Shown: positions 46,565-58,730, counted from the stretch's first letter. The stretch: DNA of 63,536 nucleotides from Mastigamoeba balamuthi (GCA_902651635.1 CACRSC010000074.1:1-63536), one strand, 5' to 3'. Notes: generated from the sequence alone by a model not told the origin. Made by a program: numbers and translations.

Positions 46565-48417
46565 ACCCAACGGCTCTTAACGGGTCTTAGGGCTTTGGAC
46601 GAAAGAAAGTGACCCGCTGTGACGTGGGCCGAGGAATCAACACACGCTCCTCTCGCAGAACACCCCCCGAGGTCAGCCATCATGGGCTGGCCCCCTTGGG
46701 TTGGCAGAGTAGCCCCCAGAGGGTGGGCTACCACAGGGCAGAGTTGAATACCATAGCTACTACGATGAGTTTTTTACACGCCATTACTGAGTCATACCAA
46801 TGCATGTTCAATGATCTTTCTAAGGGTTTTCTACTCGGGAGTTTCTTTGATCTGCTGCTCCTCCCAGCAGTCTTGACATGTCCGAGTCCAAGTTCTCTTG
46901 GATCAAGCAGAGCCCCAGTGTCACCATGGCAGGCAGGAGCTGGCTTGGCTGTTCTAGTGTAGGAAGATATCCTCCTTTAGACATGGTACAATTGACTCTG
47001 CTCTTCTGAGAATCGGCCTGAGGCAGTTATTACATGCCTCTGCTCACGAGAAAGAATGTGATGACACAGCTGCTGCCTGCACCACTGATCTGGGGCATCA
47101 ATGAGCCCATAGTGCATTAGAGGAACTTCTACATCAAGAGATAAGAGCTTCTCCACACCTTCTAGGGCTATGTGTGAGAGGGCATCAGCGTGATGGCCTA
47201 TGGGCATAAGCAGATGGGCAAGTCCACCTTCTTCATCCAGCTCTGCAACTACCTGTGCTCTCGCAGCTTCTGTGCCATCTAGTGAGCTGCTTCTTCCACT
47301 GTGCTCTCTAGCCTCCCTGGTACACACAGCCCTTGCTGACAGGTAAGCACATGCAAGGATTCACTTTGGCCCCGAGTTCAGTGTCTTTAACAGTCTGTAT
47401 CATGTGCTTAACCTGATAGTGCCATACTTGGTAATGAAGAAGCACAGCATAAGCACCTTCAAGGTCTTCTGCATAATGTTCCCTTTATGGTCATGCGTGA
47501 CCAGCTGTCATCAGCTCCCGAAACTAATCAAGCCTCACACAGGAGCTGTGAGTGGGCCAGGGTGCTCATATGCAATGTGCTGTCATTTCTGAACTCTATC
47601 CAGCTGGGCAGCTTGTTTGTGTCTCTTAAGACAGAAGCCCTTCCCACCATTCATACATTCATTGGGTTCAGTCTCTACAGGCTTCACACTGTACATACAG
47701 CCCTCTTCACAACCCCTATTAATCAACTACAGGTGTCTTAACAACGAAAAGCTTGTTAAGAACAAGTACTTCTGCGACACAATACCCAATGCCAACTTAT
47801 GCCATACTCTGCATTTGGCTGAGACAGCAAGTACTGATCGGAGACTGAGCTCTGACATTCTGATCCTCATGCTATGTGCCTAAAGCTGGTTCCCATTGCC
47901 TTGCCACCAGTGGCAGGCAGTGCTCTATCAGCCACAAAGAAACAACCTAAAGAAGAGTGTCATGGGAAACAGCTACCTAATCAGATAATGTCCAAGCCTG
48001 TCAGTTCATAACAGTCTGCAACAGTCAAAGATAAGGTTAAGGGCTACATTAAAGAGATTAGTAACATGAGCCCCTTCACTCTCCAAGCAGCCTGGTGGGC
48101 CAGCCTCAAAATCACGGTTCTTCACCCTCAAAAACCTTGCCCAACAGTATCTGTCTGCCTCTGCCACTTCAATGAAGGTTCAGACTTCAGCACACCCTTC
48201 ATCACACTTGACTGAGTGAGCCTAAAATAGAGTATAAGCCAAAATATCTTATCTCGATACTTCGCCCTCTGTTCTCTTCTCGCCGAGAATGCACTCATCC
48301 TCGTTCGCATACGAGATACTGATGACGAGGACCGCGCGGTGATTCTGGTTGCAGATATATTAAAAATCAGAGGAGATTCACAACGCAAATCACAAACCAC
48401 CGCAGCAGTTGGGCCCC
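46565..48417. other. AT-richer island without a clear gene
   Basis: GC content falls clearly below that of the flanks from about 46750 to 48400. No intact gene was found. One plus-strand segment near 47190-47232 reads VMAYGHKQMGKSTFF, which resembles the P-loop of kinesin motors, but stops surround it and no other kinesin motif was seen. The last 60 bases hold the UBE2J promoter. The island may be a decayed insertion. Confidence 0.45.
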
Positions 48418-49577
48418 ATGTCTGCGAGCGCGGCGCTGCGGCGCCTGACGGCGGAGCTCAAGGAGATGCGCGAGGACCCCGACGCCTCGTTCACCGCCGA
48501 GCCGCTCGAGGACAACATGCTCGAGTGGCACTTCACCATCGCGGGGCCCCCGGACAGCCCCTTCGCCGGCGGCGCCTACCACGGCCGCATCATCCTGCCC
48601 CCCGAGTACCCCTTCCGTCCGCCCAACGTCGTCTTCCTCACTGTACGCGCCCGTTCTCTCTCCCTCCCCGGATATTATCTTTCCCCCGATATTTCCTCCC
48701 CATCCACGTATCACCCTACACGTCACACACTATATCTTTCCATATCCCCTTCCTTCATTTCCAAGAATTGGGTGTGGTATATACATGTCCCCTTGAATTC
48801 GTTATTGCCCAGTGGGGCAGAGCAGTGCAATTGAATCGCCTCCACTGACACCCTCGTGGCGCCGGCCAAACCCAGCCCAACGGGAGGTGGATGGTCAACA
48901 CGAAGATCTGCCTCAACGCGAGCGCGTACCACCCGGAGGAGTGGAAGCCCTCGTGGGGCATCAAGACGCTGCTGATCGCCCTGATGGCCTACATGCCCAT
49001 GAACGGCGAGGGCGCCGTCGGGGCCGTCGAGATGCCCGCCGACGAGCGCCGCCGCCTGAGCGAGGCCTCGCGCACGTGGAAGTGCCCCAAGTGCGGCACG
49101 GACCACGCGCAGTGGCTCGCCGCCCACCCCCACCCCAACTCTGCTGCTGCTGCCACTCCAGCCCCTGCAGCCCCTGCAGCAGCAGCAGCTCCTGCAGTGC
49201 CAGCACCAGCACCAGCCCCAGCGCCTCCTGCTGCCGAGGCCGCTGCACTGACTGCAGAAGCAACCGCAGCTCCGTTGGCAACAGACTCTGCTGCTGCCAC
49301 CACCTCGGCAGGTGCTGCTCCTGCCGTTGCTGTGGCCGCTGCAGCGGTCGCACAGGCACAGGAGACGCACAGCACTGGTCCTGCGCCGGAGGCACACAAC
49401 GCCCAGGAGCAGCAGCCCCTGCTGGCACAGGAGGCGCAGCAGCAACAGCAGCAGAACGCTACGGCGCGCGAGCAGGCCAGGGAAGAGAGATCGTTCTCGT
49501 TCGGACCCGTTGACATTGCGATTGTGGTGCTCGCAGTCTTCTTTGCGCTCTTGCTGTACCGCAAGATGCGCATGTGA
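48418..49577 (+). CDS. UBE2J-type tail-anchored ubiquitin-conjugating enzyme
   Basis: This E2 is of the UBE2J (Ubc6/NCUBE) class, which works in ER-associated degradation. Exon one (48418-48642) holds the UBC fold with EWHFTIAGPPDSPFAGGAYH, LPPEYPFRPPNVVFLT. Exon two starts at 48876 and continues in phase with PNGRWMVNTKICLNAS, where C is the active-site Cys, then HPEEWKPSWGIKTLLIALM, a UBE2J hallmark. A linker of about 110 residues is rich in Ala, Pro and Gln. It ends in a TM tail anchor (PVDIAIVVLAVFFALLLY) with RKMRM facing the lumen or inter-membrane side. The 5' ATG at 48418 fits the start of the E2 helix. It is convergent with the URO-D-like gene. Confidence 0.92.
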
Positions 49578-49676
49578 GGCAACTGCTGGCTGTCGTTCAT
49601 AGTACAACAACGAATAAACTAGATTACCCCAGAGAGGCACGGGACGCAGTGCTCGGAACCAGAGCAGACGGCCCAG

Positions 49677-51234
49677 TCACACGACTGCTGCGTTTGCGCG
49701 CGTGCTCTCGGCCACAGCGGCGAACATGGCCAGCACGTTCTCTGGGGGCACGTCCTCCAGCACGTTGGCGACCTGCTGGAAGACGAACCCCCTGGGCCCC
49801 AGCTGCGCTATCTGCCCGCGCACGTGCCGGGCCACTTCGGCAGCAGAGCCACGCGGGAGCACAGAGGACGTGTCGCAGCCTCCGCCCCAGAACGCGATGC
49901 GGGAGCCGAAGTCCCGCTTGAGGCCAGCCGCGTCCATGCCGGCGCAGTTGAACTGCACGGGGTTGAGCGCGTCGATGCCCGCGTCGATGAGGTCGGGCAG
50001 GAGCTGCCTGACCCCTCCGCAGCAGTGGAAGAGGACCTGCGCATGCACGGGGCCCGCCGTCAGCCCCGCGCAGCGAGCAGCGGGAGGGGGCTGGGACTGC
50101 GCGCTGCCTTGATGCCGGGGGCCAGCTGCCTGGCCCGCCTGAACAGGGCGCTGTGGCGGGGCTTAAAGAGCTCTCGGTACATGCGCGGCGAGATGAGGGG
50201 CCCCGTCTGCATCCCCAGGTCGTCCGCGAACACCACGACGTCCGCGCAGCCCCCCACGGCGCCCAGCACCAGCTCGAGGTCCCGCAGGTGCCTGCGCGCC
50301 GCCCTCTCGAGGAAGGCGTCGGCCCTGGCCCTGTCGCAGGCGAGCATCCGCAGGAACTCCTCGGCCCCGTAGAGGCGCTGCCCCGCCTCCATAAGGCTGC
50401 CCCCAAAGTCCTGGCACGGGGGAGGCGGGGGCTTCAGAGAGGTGGCCAGCAGCTCCACCAGCAGGCGCCACACGCACGAGCACGAGGGCCTTGTCGGGGT
50501 GGCGGAGGCGCAGCTCGCGGGCGCGGGCCTCGAGGAGGGCGGGGTCGTGGGGCCCGGGGCCCGGGGGCGGCGGGAAGCGGGACCACAGGCACTGCGACCA
50601 GGCGGCGTCCAGGGCGCCCTCGTCGTCCCCCGCGGGCAGCCCTGCCAGGGGGTAGTGCGCCTGCTCGAAGAAGGACGTGCCGCCGCGCATGGTGCCGAGC
50701 TCCAGGCCCTCGGGGCTGCGCAGGGCCCACGCGGTGCCCCCGGGGCTCCTCTGCGGCTGCGCCCACACGGGCATCTCGCAGCTGGGGAGGCCCGAGGGGT
50801 GCACAGGGCACGGCGGCTCAGCTGGGAGCGTCTGGGGGGGTCTGCTGGGGGGCTGGGGCCTCACGGAGTGCCGTCGGGGAGCGTCCAGGGCGCCCACGAG
50901 CCAGGGTCGCTGCAGTACGCACGGGAAATATCTAGATATCGAGGAGATATTCAGATTCCCGGATCTGGACTCGTGCGGGGTTGGTGGGCCCCGCACCTAG
51001 GGTGTCGACGCCGAGCCTGTCCAGCACCCAGTCGTCGACGAGGGCGAGCTGCTGGACGGGGTCGGACACGCGGAGGGCGGGGGACGTGCCCGCCGGCGCT
51101 GCTCCGAGGCGCCGCAGCAGGCGCGCGTACGAGACGGCGGAGATGCCGCTGGCCCTGTGCCCGGCAAAGTCCACCGGCACGCGGTCCGTCTCGCGCAGCT
51201 CCAGCGCCGCCAGGACCCGCTGCCTCGAGTTCAT
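49677..51234 (-). CDS. URO-D superfamily protein, methylcobamide-methyltransferase-like
   Basis: This fits the MtaA/CmuA-like branch of the uroporphyrinogen decarboxylase superfamily rather than haem-pathway HemE. The start at 51234 gives MNSRQRVLAALELRETDRVP. Then WAPWTLPDGTP joins by a phase-2 splice to CEMPVW. RGGTSFFEQAHYPLAGL, VVVFADDLGMQTGPLISP, YRELFKPRHSALFRRARQL, LFHCCGGVRQLLPDLIDAG, DALNPVQFNCAGMD and WGGGCDTSSVLP follow, in the family order. H-x-C in LFHCC and a later Cys could bind zinc, as in MtaA-type methyltransferases. Related proteins are mainly bacterial and archaeal, which suggests lateral gain followed by intron gain (about four introns). Intron one carries the AT-rich GATATC/GATCTGG motif. 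The substrate is unknown. Confidence 0.75.
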
Positions 51235-51366
51235 ATCCGGCCACTACGGGCAAAATATCTGATGCCGAGGGAGATAGGAATATCTATCTTATCTTCACAG
51301 ATCTGGCTGGTAATCTTCTCCCTCGCTCGATACTAGCTTGTGCAACGTAATAGCCCCCTCACGACG

Positions 51367-54245
51367 TCACTTGGACGACGCCATGTCGCCGGAGGGCGGG
51401 CCGAGGTAGTTGCTGGAGAGGGAGTTGGTATCGTACGAGACCTGCTGGATGTCAGCTTCCTGCCGCTGAGTGGCCTGCTGCGGGTCCGGGCCCACAGACG
51501 AGTTGAACGACTGCGTGTTCTCGCGGACGTGCATTGGAGACACCTCAGAATCGTAGAGCAGCAGCCCCTCCCTGTTGAACACGTTGAGAGACTCGCTGCT
51601 GATCACTGGACCGCCGGACCCCGACGTCCCGGAGAGCTGCGCCTCCTGCAGCTGCGCCTCTCCCGCGCTCTCGAGAGAGTAGACGGGGGCAGTGCCCGCG
51701 ATGTCTCCCTGCTGCTGGAACATCTCCTGCGGAATGTTCACCGGCCGCGGGGCGTTCCTCACTCGCCTCCTGCGCAATTACCGTTGACGCCCTCTGGAAA
51801 ACGAGGTGAATTCAATTGATTCGGCGCACGCATAAACGAGCGCGCCCACGGCAGCGCCGATGAGGACGAGGCCGACGCCCCCGCTCACAGACGAGGCGAT
51901 GACAACGACGCGCCGGGACTCGACGAGCTGCACGCAGAGGCGGGACTTGGGCGTAGTCGGGGTCCAGCCCTCGAGGCACTGGCACTGCACGCCGCACCCA
52001 GAGCCCCCGTCGCACGACTCGTTGTGCCCGGGGTCGAGGACCCCGTTGCCGCAGCCCGAGCAGAAGGCGAGCGGAGGGGCGTAGGGGAGGTGGCCGGGCA
52101 GGCACGCGCACGTCGTGGCGTTGCAGAAGAGCCCTTTGTCGCACATCTCGCGGCCCACCACCACCGAGTCCCCGCAGACTGTCCCCGCCTGCATCAGGAA
52201 CGACAGGGCAACATTGCAACTGCGTGCCTTCGGAGCACCCTTGGCGGCGCGGGTTGGTGGGGGTGAAGCCCGGAAGGCACATGCAGTGGTCGTTGCATCC
52301 GTAGCCACCGTCGCACTCCTCCGACGGCTTCGCAAACTCCTCGGTGCGGTTGTTCCCACACCCTGTACATGCGAGACAGTGAGCATCGACTCGAGAAGCA
52401 TTGCGTGCAGAGAGAGCGAAACGGGACTCTGAGCAGACCACTTTCGATGCAGAGGCCTTCGTAGCTGCACGTTTGAGAAACCAAGCAATTCCCCACCTGG
52501 CTGGTCTTGTCGCAGTCCGGGTCGTAGGCCCCGCAGTTGCAGGAACAGGCGCCCAGCGTGTTGTATTCCGTGACTGGGCATCGGGCAACATTCCACCCCG
52601 CTGGAACTGAACAGGCCAGTGAGCAAGTGGGCCAATGAGGTCAACTCCTCTCCAATGCACCAGAGCATTTCCCAGAGATGCACTGAAAATTGTCGTGGCA
52701 TGAGGTTGGCAGCTTGCTGTTGGTGCAGTCCGGGTCGATAGCCCCGCACTCACAATCGCATGTTGCGCCGTCGCTGTAGCGGTCGACAGCACATGTCCAC
52801 TTCTCTGAGAAACGGGGGGCGGACGGTGAGCGCCCGGCCTTCTCTGGCTAGCAAAGCTACCCTGGCAGTGCGCCGAGAAGGGATCAGACAGGTTGGAGCT
52901 CATCCTGCACATGGGCGACTGGAATGCTCTTGAGCAGATAGACACGTTCTGGTAGAAGTCCCAGCAGTCCGGGTCAGACACGCCCCCACATTCGCACTGG
53001 CACCCATCGTAGGCCCAGTAATTGCTCGTAGAGCAGCGTGACCTGCTCTTCCAATTCAACGCTGGCACGCAGAGCGTCAGGGGTCGCTCTGAAGCGGCGC
53101 AGAGGGGCAACCGGGCTACGTACTGACACACACGCCGGACTGGTCGCAAATGGAGTCGGGGTCAGGGCAGTCGGGACTCGTCTGATTGTCCCTGCAATCA
53201 ATGTCCCAGGCTCCGCATCTGCAATTGCATACGCCATCGCCGTACTGCGAGTCGGGGCACAGGGTCCACGCTGGAGGAACTCCTTCGGCCTCTGCGGGAG
53301 GCTTGAGTCAGTATCCTTTGCTCGGTGGGCGTGTTGACGCACTCCAGTCGTACGGATGCCCCTTCGCGCGCACCACGATGGCCCTGATTGCCCCCTTGGC
53401 TCCGACGGTGCCGTACACCTGCGTCCACGCGAAGTTGTCCGCAGACCATACGAGCCGTATGGGCATGAAGGGGTCCCTCATCGTGGACATGGACACCCGG
53501 GCGCAGCTCCAGTACGTCACTCCCACGTACGCGCCCTTCTCCCACGCAACTATCACGAGCCGAGAGTGAGCATCGAGCGCTGCGCGAGATGCCTGCGCAC
53601 TCATTGGGAGACTCTGTCGCGTGAAGTTCACTGTGACCCAGTGCACCTGAACGGTGCTAGCCATCGGCCAAGAGGCTCTGAAGGGGTACGATGCCCGCTT
53701 CTGGCCAGGCCGCAGGTAGTTGGACTGGCGGTCCGTGACGACGCTCCAGATGACGATCTCGCCCTGCACGTCGAACGACGTCATCGCAGCGGGCGACGAC
53801 GTGTTGGACGCCAACACAGAGGTCCCCACGAACCGCACGCACACGCTGTCGAACCGAAACGGCACGTCCGGCGGCGTGAACAGCATCGCCCACGTGGCAT
53901 CCGTGATCTGACCCAGCGACGTCACTGCGATTGCGCGCCAGCGTCCGATTCCCACCCGAATCCCCAGGCGTGAGCTCGATGAATAAAAACTAAGTCGGTT
54001 TATTCGGTCCGCCGAGCTTCGCATTCGAGGCGCGGGAGCAGGAGGGGCGACGCACGGGCACACATCGTGCGGGAGTTGCCGTTGGAGTTGTAGATGCGCA
54101 GGCCGGTCCAGTCGTAAGCGGGGCTCGTGGCGTCGTAGGCCTCGCCGCCGTCGCACGCGCTCTGCTCGCTGGCGCCGCCCCCGCGCAGGCGCACCGCCGC
54201 CAAAAGAACCGCGAGCAGCACGACGGGCGGCCGAGGGGCGTGCAT
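51367..54245 (-). CDS. Cys-rich single-pass surface receptor, paralogue 3
   Basis: The start at 54245 gives a signal peptide (MHAPRPPVVLLAVLLAAVRL). The N-terminal beta-type domain includes WAMLFTPPDVPFRFDSVC, QVYGTVGAKGAIRAIVVRA, in the layout of paralogues 1 and 2. Cys modules follow: CNCRCGAWDIDC, CQCECGGVSDPDC, CDCECGAIDPDC, CSCNCGAYDPDC. Next are disulfide repeats (CGNNRTEEFAKPSEECDGG, CGDSVVVGREMCD, CGNGVLDPGHNESCDGG). The TM helix is SGGVGLVLIGAAVGALVYA. A frame-stop lies shortly after the TM. A 60-base intron (51829-51770, GTGCGC to GCAG) removes it in phase and gives VYARRVRNAPRPVN, matching the basic stop-transfer of its paralogues. The 130-residue tail has several Tyr residues in acidic or NxxY-like settings but lacks the APDGTPI motif. 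Confidence 0.72.
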
Positions 54246-54761
54246 CGGTCGCAGCAGTGCCGCTCACCCTGATGCAGTGGGCCCAATTCAAGATGAAAAT
54301 TGAGGGCGTGTGAGATGCTATCCTATTTTAAACGACGGCATTTCGGGGCAATTCTGCTTTTCTCGGTCCACCGCGACCCCGTGCCCCGGGCCCGTGTTGC
54401 ACTACCCGACGACTATCGCACGCACTCAACAAGAGCGAAGAACGAGTGCGGAGACTCGAGGCGCCTCCCAGCCACCACTCAATCGGTGGCGGAAGAGACA
54501 GGAAAACAAAGACGGGGTCCCTCCGGCGGACTCACCTGCGGACAGTGGCCCAGCGCACGATGCAGATCCCGCGATCGCGCAACTGTTATTCTCTGATTTT
54601 TAGAGATCACAGGCAGAGATCCGCAAACTGACTGATATTCCCCACACCCCACCGGCATCGTCGAAATAGTCCACCACCACCTGTTGCTGGCCCACTGTGC
54701 TGCTGGCAGCACGACAACTCTCCACTCCCAGACCACCACCCTCCCCCAGCCCATCCCCGGA
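54246..54761. promoter_or_regulatory. divergent intergenic region with two promoters
   Basis: These 516 bases separate the starts of Cys-rich receptor 3 (minus) and the GHMP kinase gene (plus). The stretch is less GC-rich near 54300-54360 and 54590-54660, the likely core promoters. No specific site could be named. Confidence 0.4.
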
Positions 54762-56789
54762 ATGAGCACACTCGCTGCCTCGTGGCTGCCCATCGCCCAG
54801 TGGCTCGCCCCCGGCGTCCTCGAGGGCTCCCTGCGCTCCCGCTACGACCCCCGCGACGTCACCGACCGCGTGGCCACGTACGCCAGCGCCCTGGCAGCCG
54901 CCGCGTCGCGCGGCTTCGACGCCGCTGCCCCCGTGGCCCTCGTGGCCAGCCCGGGGCGCGACAGGCTCTTCATGGGCCACACGGACTTCCCGGGCCTCGG
55001 CGGCCCCACCGTCAACGCCGCAACCCGGTGCGAAAACGCCGGAAAACCGACCGAAAAGCGCCCCCGGGATCAATTGATCCTCTGTTTTCCGTCTCTTCTG
55101 GAAATACCCGAACTCCCATACGGGCGTCGTTTATTTCCGCTGAGCGTGGAAAAAAACAACACCGGTGACGTTGCGGTCCGCGGACCGCCAGCGAGGAGAT
55201 CGTCGCGGTGGTGCAGCGCATCGCGGAGCCGGTGGTGCGCCTGCGCAACGCCGACGCCGCCGCGTTCGCCGACGCCGACGTGGCGCTGGCGCCGCTGGCG
55301 TCGCTGGCGCTGCGGCCCACGTGGCGGCCCGACGACTGGTCGTCCTACGCCCGCGGGGCCCTGGCGTACCTGCTGGGCCCGCAGTTCCCGCGCTCCGAGC
55401 ACGTGCGGGCCCGCGTGCTGGGCCGCGGGGGCCTCGCGGTGCTCATCGCGTCGGCGGGGGCCCTGCGGCTGCCGACGTCTGGCGGGCTCAGCTCGTCGGC
55501 CGCGCTGACCTCGGCGCTGGCGCTCTGCGTCAACGAGTGCTACGGCCTCGGCCTCGGCCTCTCGGAGCTGGCCCTCGTCGACTTTGGCGAGTACTACCTC
55601 GGCAAGAAGGCCGGCGCCGCCGACAAGGTGAACTCAATTGCAATTGAGTTTCAAACTCCCAGTTCTGATCATTCCTTCTCTCTCTCTCTCGCGTGCAGGC
55701 GGCGCAGCTCTTCGCGGTGCGCGGCAAGGTGGTGGTGGTGGGGAGCTACCCGGAGGTGGCGCTGGGGACGGTGGCGTTCCCGGCGGGCCTGCGCGTGCTG
55801 ATGGCGCAGACGGGCATCCCGCGGCTCAGCACCGCCGACGGCCTCGCGTACCTCGCGCAGCGCCACCCCGCTCCGCTGCCAGAGCTCGCGCACGCATGGG
55901 CCAGGTCCACGATGCAGCTCTCCTACGTCCCCGGCGTCGAGGCCATCGTCCGCGGCCTCGGCGACCCGCAGCTGTGCGCCGCCTGCGGGCTGGGCGCCGC
56001 AGAGTCCGCGGCCGCCCTGCGCGCCCTCGCGGGCAACAACAACTCGCAGCCGCTGCTGCGCGAGCTCTGCGCCTCGGGGGCCATCGAGCGCGAGCTGCCG
56101 CAGCTGGCGGGGCCCGCGGGCAGGCGCGCGAGGCACGCGCTGGCCTACAGGCTGCTCAGGCTCGTCCCCGAGTCCAAGATGGCCGACCGGCAGGTCTGCC
56201 TCTTCGGCCTCTCCGAGGTCGAGCGCGGCGCCGAGTACGTCCGCACGCTGGCCGCGGGCGACGCCGCGCGCGTGCTCGGCCTCGTCGCGCGGGCCCACGA
56301 CGGCGACCGCGCGCTGGTCGACTACCGCAGGTCGTTCGCGCCGACAGAGTGGGCGGCGTCGCCAGAGGTCGCCGTCACCGACGCCGCGCTCGTGCGCTGG
56401 GCCGCAGAGGGCGCAGAGCTCGAGTCGAGGACCGGGGCCTTCCAGCGCAGCCTCCCCGAGATCGACGAGGTCGCCACGGAGGTGTCGCAGCGCTTCAGGG
56501 GCGAGGCTGCCCTCCGCATCGCAGCGGCCGGGATGGGTGCGCCGCCCTTTCGCCACGTGTCTGCCAACGTGTCGCAACGCGTTCAACGCTTATCAGAGCG
56601 GCCTGACGCTCACCCCCATGCTCACATGCGCCGCCAGGGGGAGTTGTGGCGATACACGTCACCGCGGAGGCTGCGGCGAGGGTCAAGGAGTGGCTGGAGA
56701 GCGAAAAGGGCTTCTCAGTCCGCGAGGTCACTCCCAGCTCTCCATGCTCGTTCATCTGCCCCGCCACGGCCGATATTCATCTGCACTGA
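54762..56789 (+). CDS. galactokinase-like GHMP kinase
   Basis: Four exons (54762-55027, 55192-55627, 55699-56536, 56638-56789) join in phase. The N-terminus has FMGHTDFPGLGGPTVNAATR, like the sugar-binding signature of galactokinases. Exon two carries the ATP-binding motif PTSGGLSSSAALTSALAL (GHMP motif 2). Exons three and four meet in GMGGVVAIHVTAEAAARVKE, GHMP motif 3, which confirms the last intron; its 3' splice site follows GCGCCGCCAG. The C-terminus ends in CSFICPATADIHLH. The signature GHTDF differs from GEHTDY of true galactokinases, so the substrate could be another sugar. It would phosphorylate a sugar in the cytosol; no signal peptide is present. A separate reading frame extends beyond 56536 but is not used in this model. 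Confidence 0.8.
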
Positions 56790-57060
56790 GGCACTGCAGC
56801 AGCAGCTGGTTTCTTTCTATGACCGCCGTCAATGAACAACCAACCAATTGCTTTTGTTCTGTTATTTGGTCAGTGCTGCGAGGTTGCTAGTGGCCGCCCC
56901 CGGATGCGCCTAACCGATGCCCTGCACACCGATGTGCAGAAAGCGAAGGAGGGCCGCTACTTCGCCGGATGCGAACCCAGGTATGGGCATCGAGGACAAA
57001 GAAGAATGGTATTGGAGTCTCTTAGGGCGCGCGAACTGGCCGTGGGAGAGGTGACTGTTC

Positions 57061-58730
57061 TCAGAGGGTGATGAGCCAGGACGCGGAAACCACCAGAGAT
57101 ATGGCGGAGAGCTTCAGGGCCACAGCTCCGGATTGTGTCGAGGTCGTTGCAGGGGCTGTGGGCGTCGAAGAGGTCGAAGAAGAAGAGGAGGTTGCCGTGA
57201 CTGATGGAGCGTGTTCAGAGCTCTCCTTCTTGTCGGACTCCCTTGGCCAGTAGTCCGGATTGTTCTTGGTGACGAGGGTGGTGACGCTCAACCTCAGCCC
57301 TTTCCCCCCAGAGGCCCAGCACTCGGGGGTCCCCAAGGGGCTCGCATGCGGGTTGAGCGGCACGCGCGCCCCAGTGTAGTTGCCGCCCACGGCTGTCATG
57401 CGGAGCGTCTTGCCCGAGGCCGACATGCGGACAATTTCATCCCGGCGGAGGGCGATCCAGCCAGCCTCCACACGCAAGTAGCAAACTTCCGCCACGGCGT
57501 TGATGAAATCGAGTAGCTGGTCCCTCGAGATGGCCACGAGACCGCCGCTTGCGTCGCGGAACTGCACGAACATGTCGGCGGGCCACGCGTGGCAGGCACC
57601 GCCAGAGGCCGTCGTGAACTCCTCGCACGTGCAGTTGGCAGCGCAGTAGGCCGAGGAGTCGCACTGCTCCGCGCCCTCCACCACGCCGTCGCCGCACCCC
57701 GCGTACGCGCTCACCTCTGGGGCCTCGACAACGCTAGCATTGGCAATCTGCAGGACGCACTCGCCGATGTCCCTCTCCAGCCCCTCACCGACGGGCGTGT
57801 TGGTCGGTGAGGCTCTGCTCTCGGCCGCCACCATCGTGACCTTGAATTTGTGGTCCGCCATTGTCGTCACTTCGGCGCGGACGGTCGTCCAGTTGCGGCC
57901 GGCCAGGCACGACTGAATCATTCGGTCTGCCAAGGACCAGGAGGACTCCCAGTCGTCCACAGTCGAGGTGACAACGAGCGGAGTCGGCCTGCAGACGCCA
58001 CTGGGGACGCCGACCGTTTTCGGGGGGCAGGTGCACGTGCGGTCGTCGCAGCGCTCGCTGAGGGCCCTGTCGCAGGTCTCGCCCTCGTCGACGACGCCGT
58101 TGCCGCACATGGCGCACTGGGCCGCCCGCGAGGCGTTCATTCCCTTGGTGCTGACGCAGGCGCCGCTGCACCACGCGCAGAGGCCCCACGAGTTCTGGTG
58201 GCACTTGCTGCGCTGCTCGGCGGGACTGAACAGTGCGGCCGTGTCCTCGCACGCCCCGAGCTGGTACGTGAACTTCTTGTGCCGGTCCCCGCAGCTGACA
58301 GCGATGCTGAGATTCTCCATGGGCGACTTGCCGAATTCTGACTGCAGGCTGACCGGCGGATCGTGGTAGAGGTCGATGGCCCATAGGGAGTTACCAAGGT
58401 CCGTGACGGGGGCACTATCCCATCCTCTCTTGAATATGCAATCGATATAGCAGGTCACGTTGCGCGGGTGCGGGGGCAGCTGCGTGTGGTGGTTGTTGTG
58501 TGTAGATGGGAGTACGCGTCAACTTATCTCGAACTGCTGGGGGAAGGATGGGGGCTGGGAGGGAAAGCTGAGAGGGAGGCACGACGGACCCTCAGAACGA
58601 AGAAGAACGGGTTGTTTGCGGGGTACAGAATGCCGTTGATCGCCGGGTCCTCGACCATGGTAACGTTGAGCTCGTGGGTGAGGCCCACCGCGGCCAGCGA
58701 GAGAACGAGGAGCAGGGCGGGTGATCCCAT
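57061..58730 (-). CDS. GPI-type Cys-rich secreted surface protein
   Basis: The start at 58730 gives a signal peptide (MGSPALLLVLSLAAVGLTHE) in a short first exon; the second exon runs from about 58470 to the stop at 57061. The body has CGNGVVDEGETCD and CGDGVVEGAEQCDSSAYC, disulfide repeats of the same Myxococcus type seen in the three receptors, and many potential N-glycosylation sites. Near the C-terminus GGNYTGARVPLNPHA precedes a Ser/Thr-rich stalk (TSSSSSTSSTPTAPATTST). A final hydrophobic segment (ALKLSAISLVVSASWLITL) has no basic tail, which fits a GPI-anchor signal. Function is unknown. A truncated copy of its 3' end lies at 60464-60816. Confidence 0.75.

Noticed and set aside
49677-51234. 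Haem-pathway uroporphyrinogen decarboxylase
   Set aside because: The motifs fit the methyltransferase-like branch (H-x-C, PDGT region) better than HemE.
51770-51781. A 12-base intron removing the stop in receptor 3
   Set aside because: GTAATTGCGCAG keeps the frame, but the longer 60-base intron also removes the stop and restores the paralogues' stop-transfer sequence, so it is preferred.
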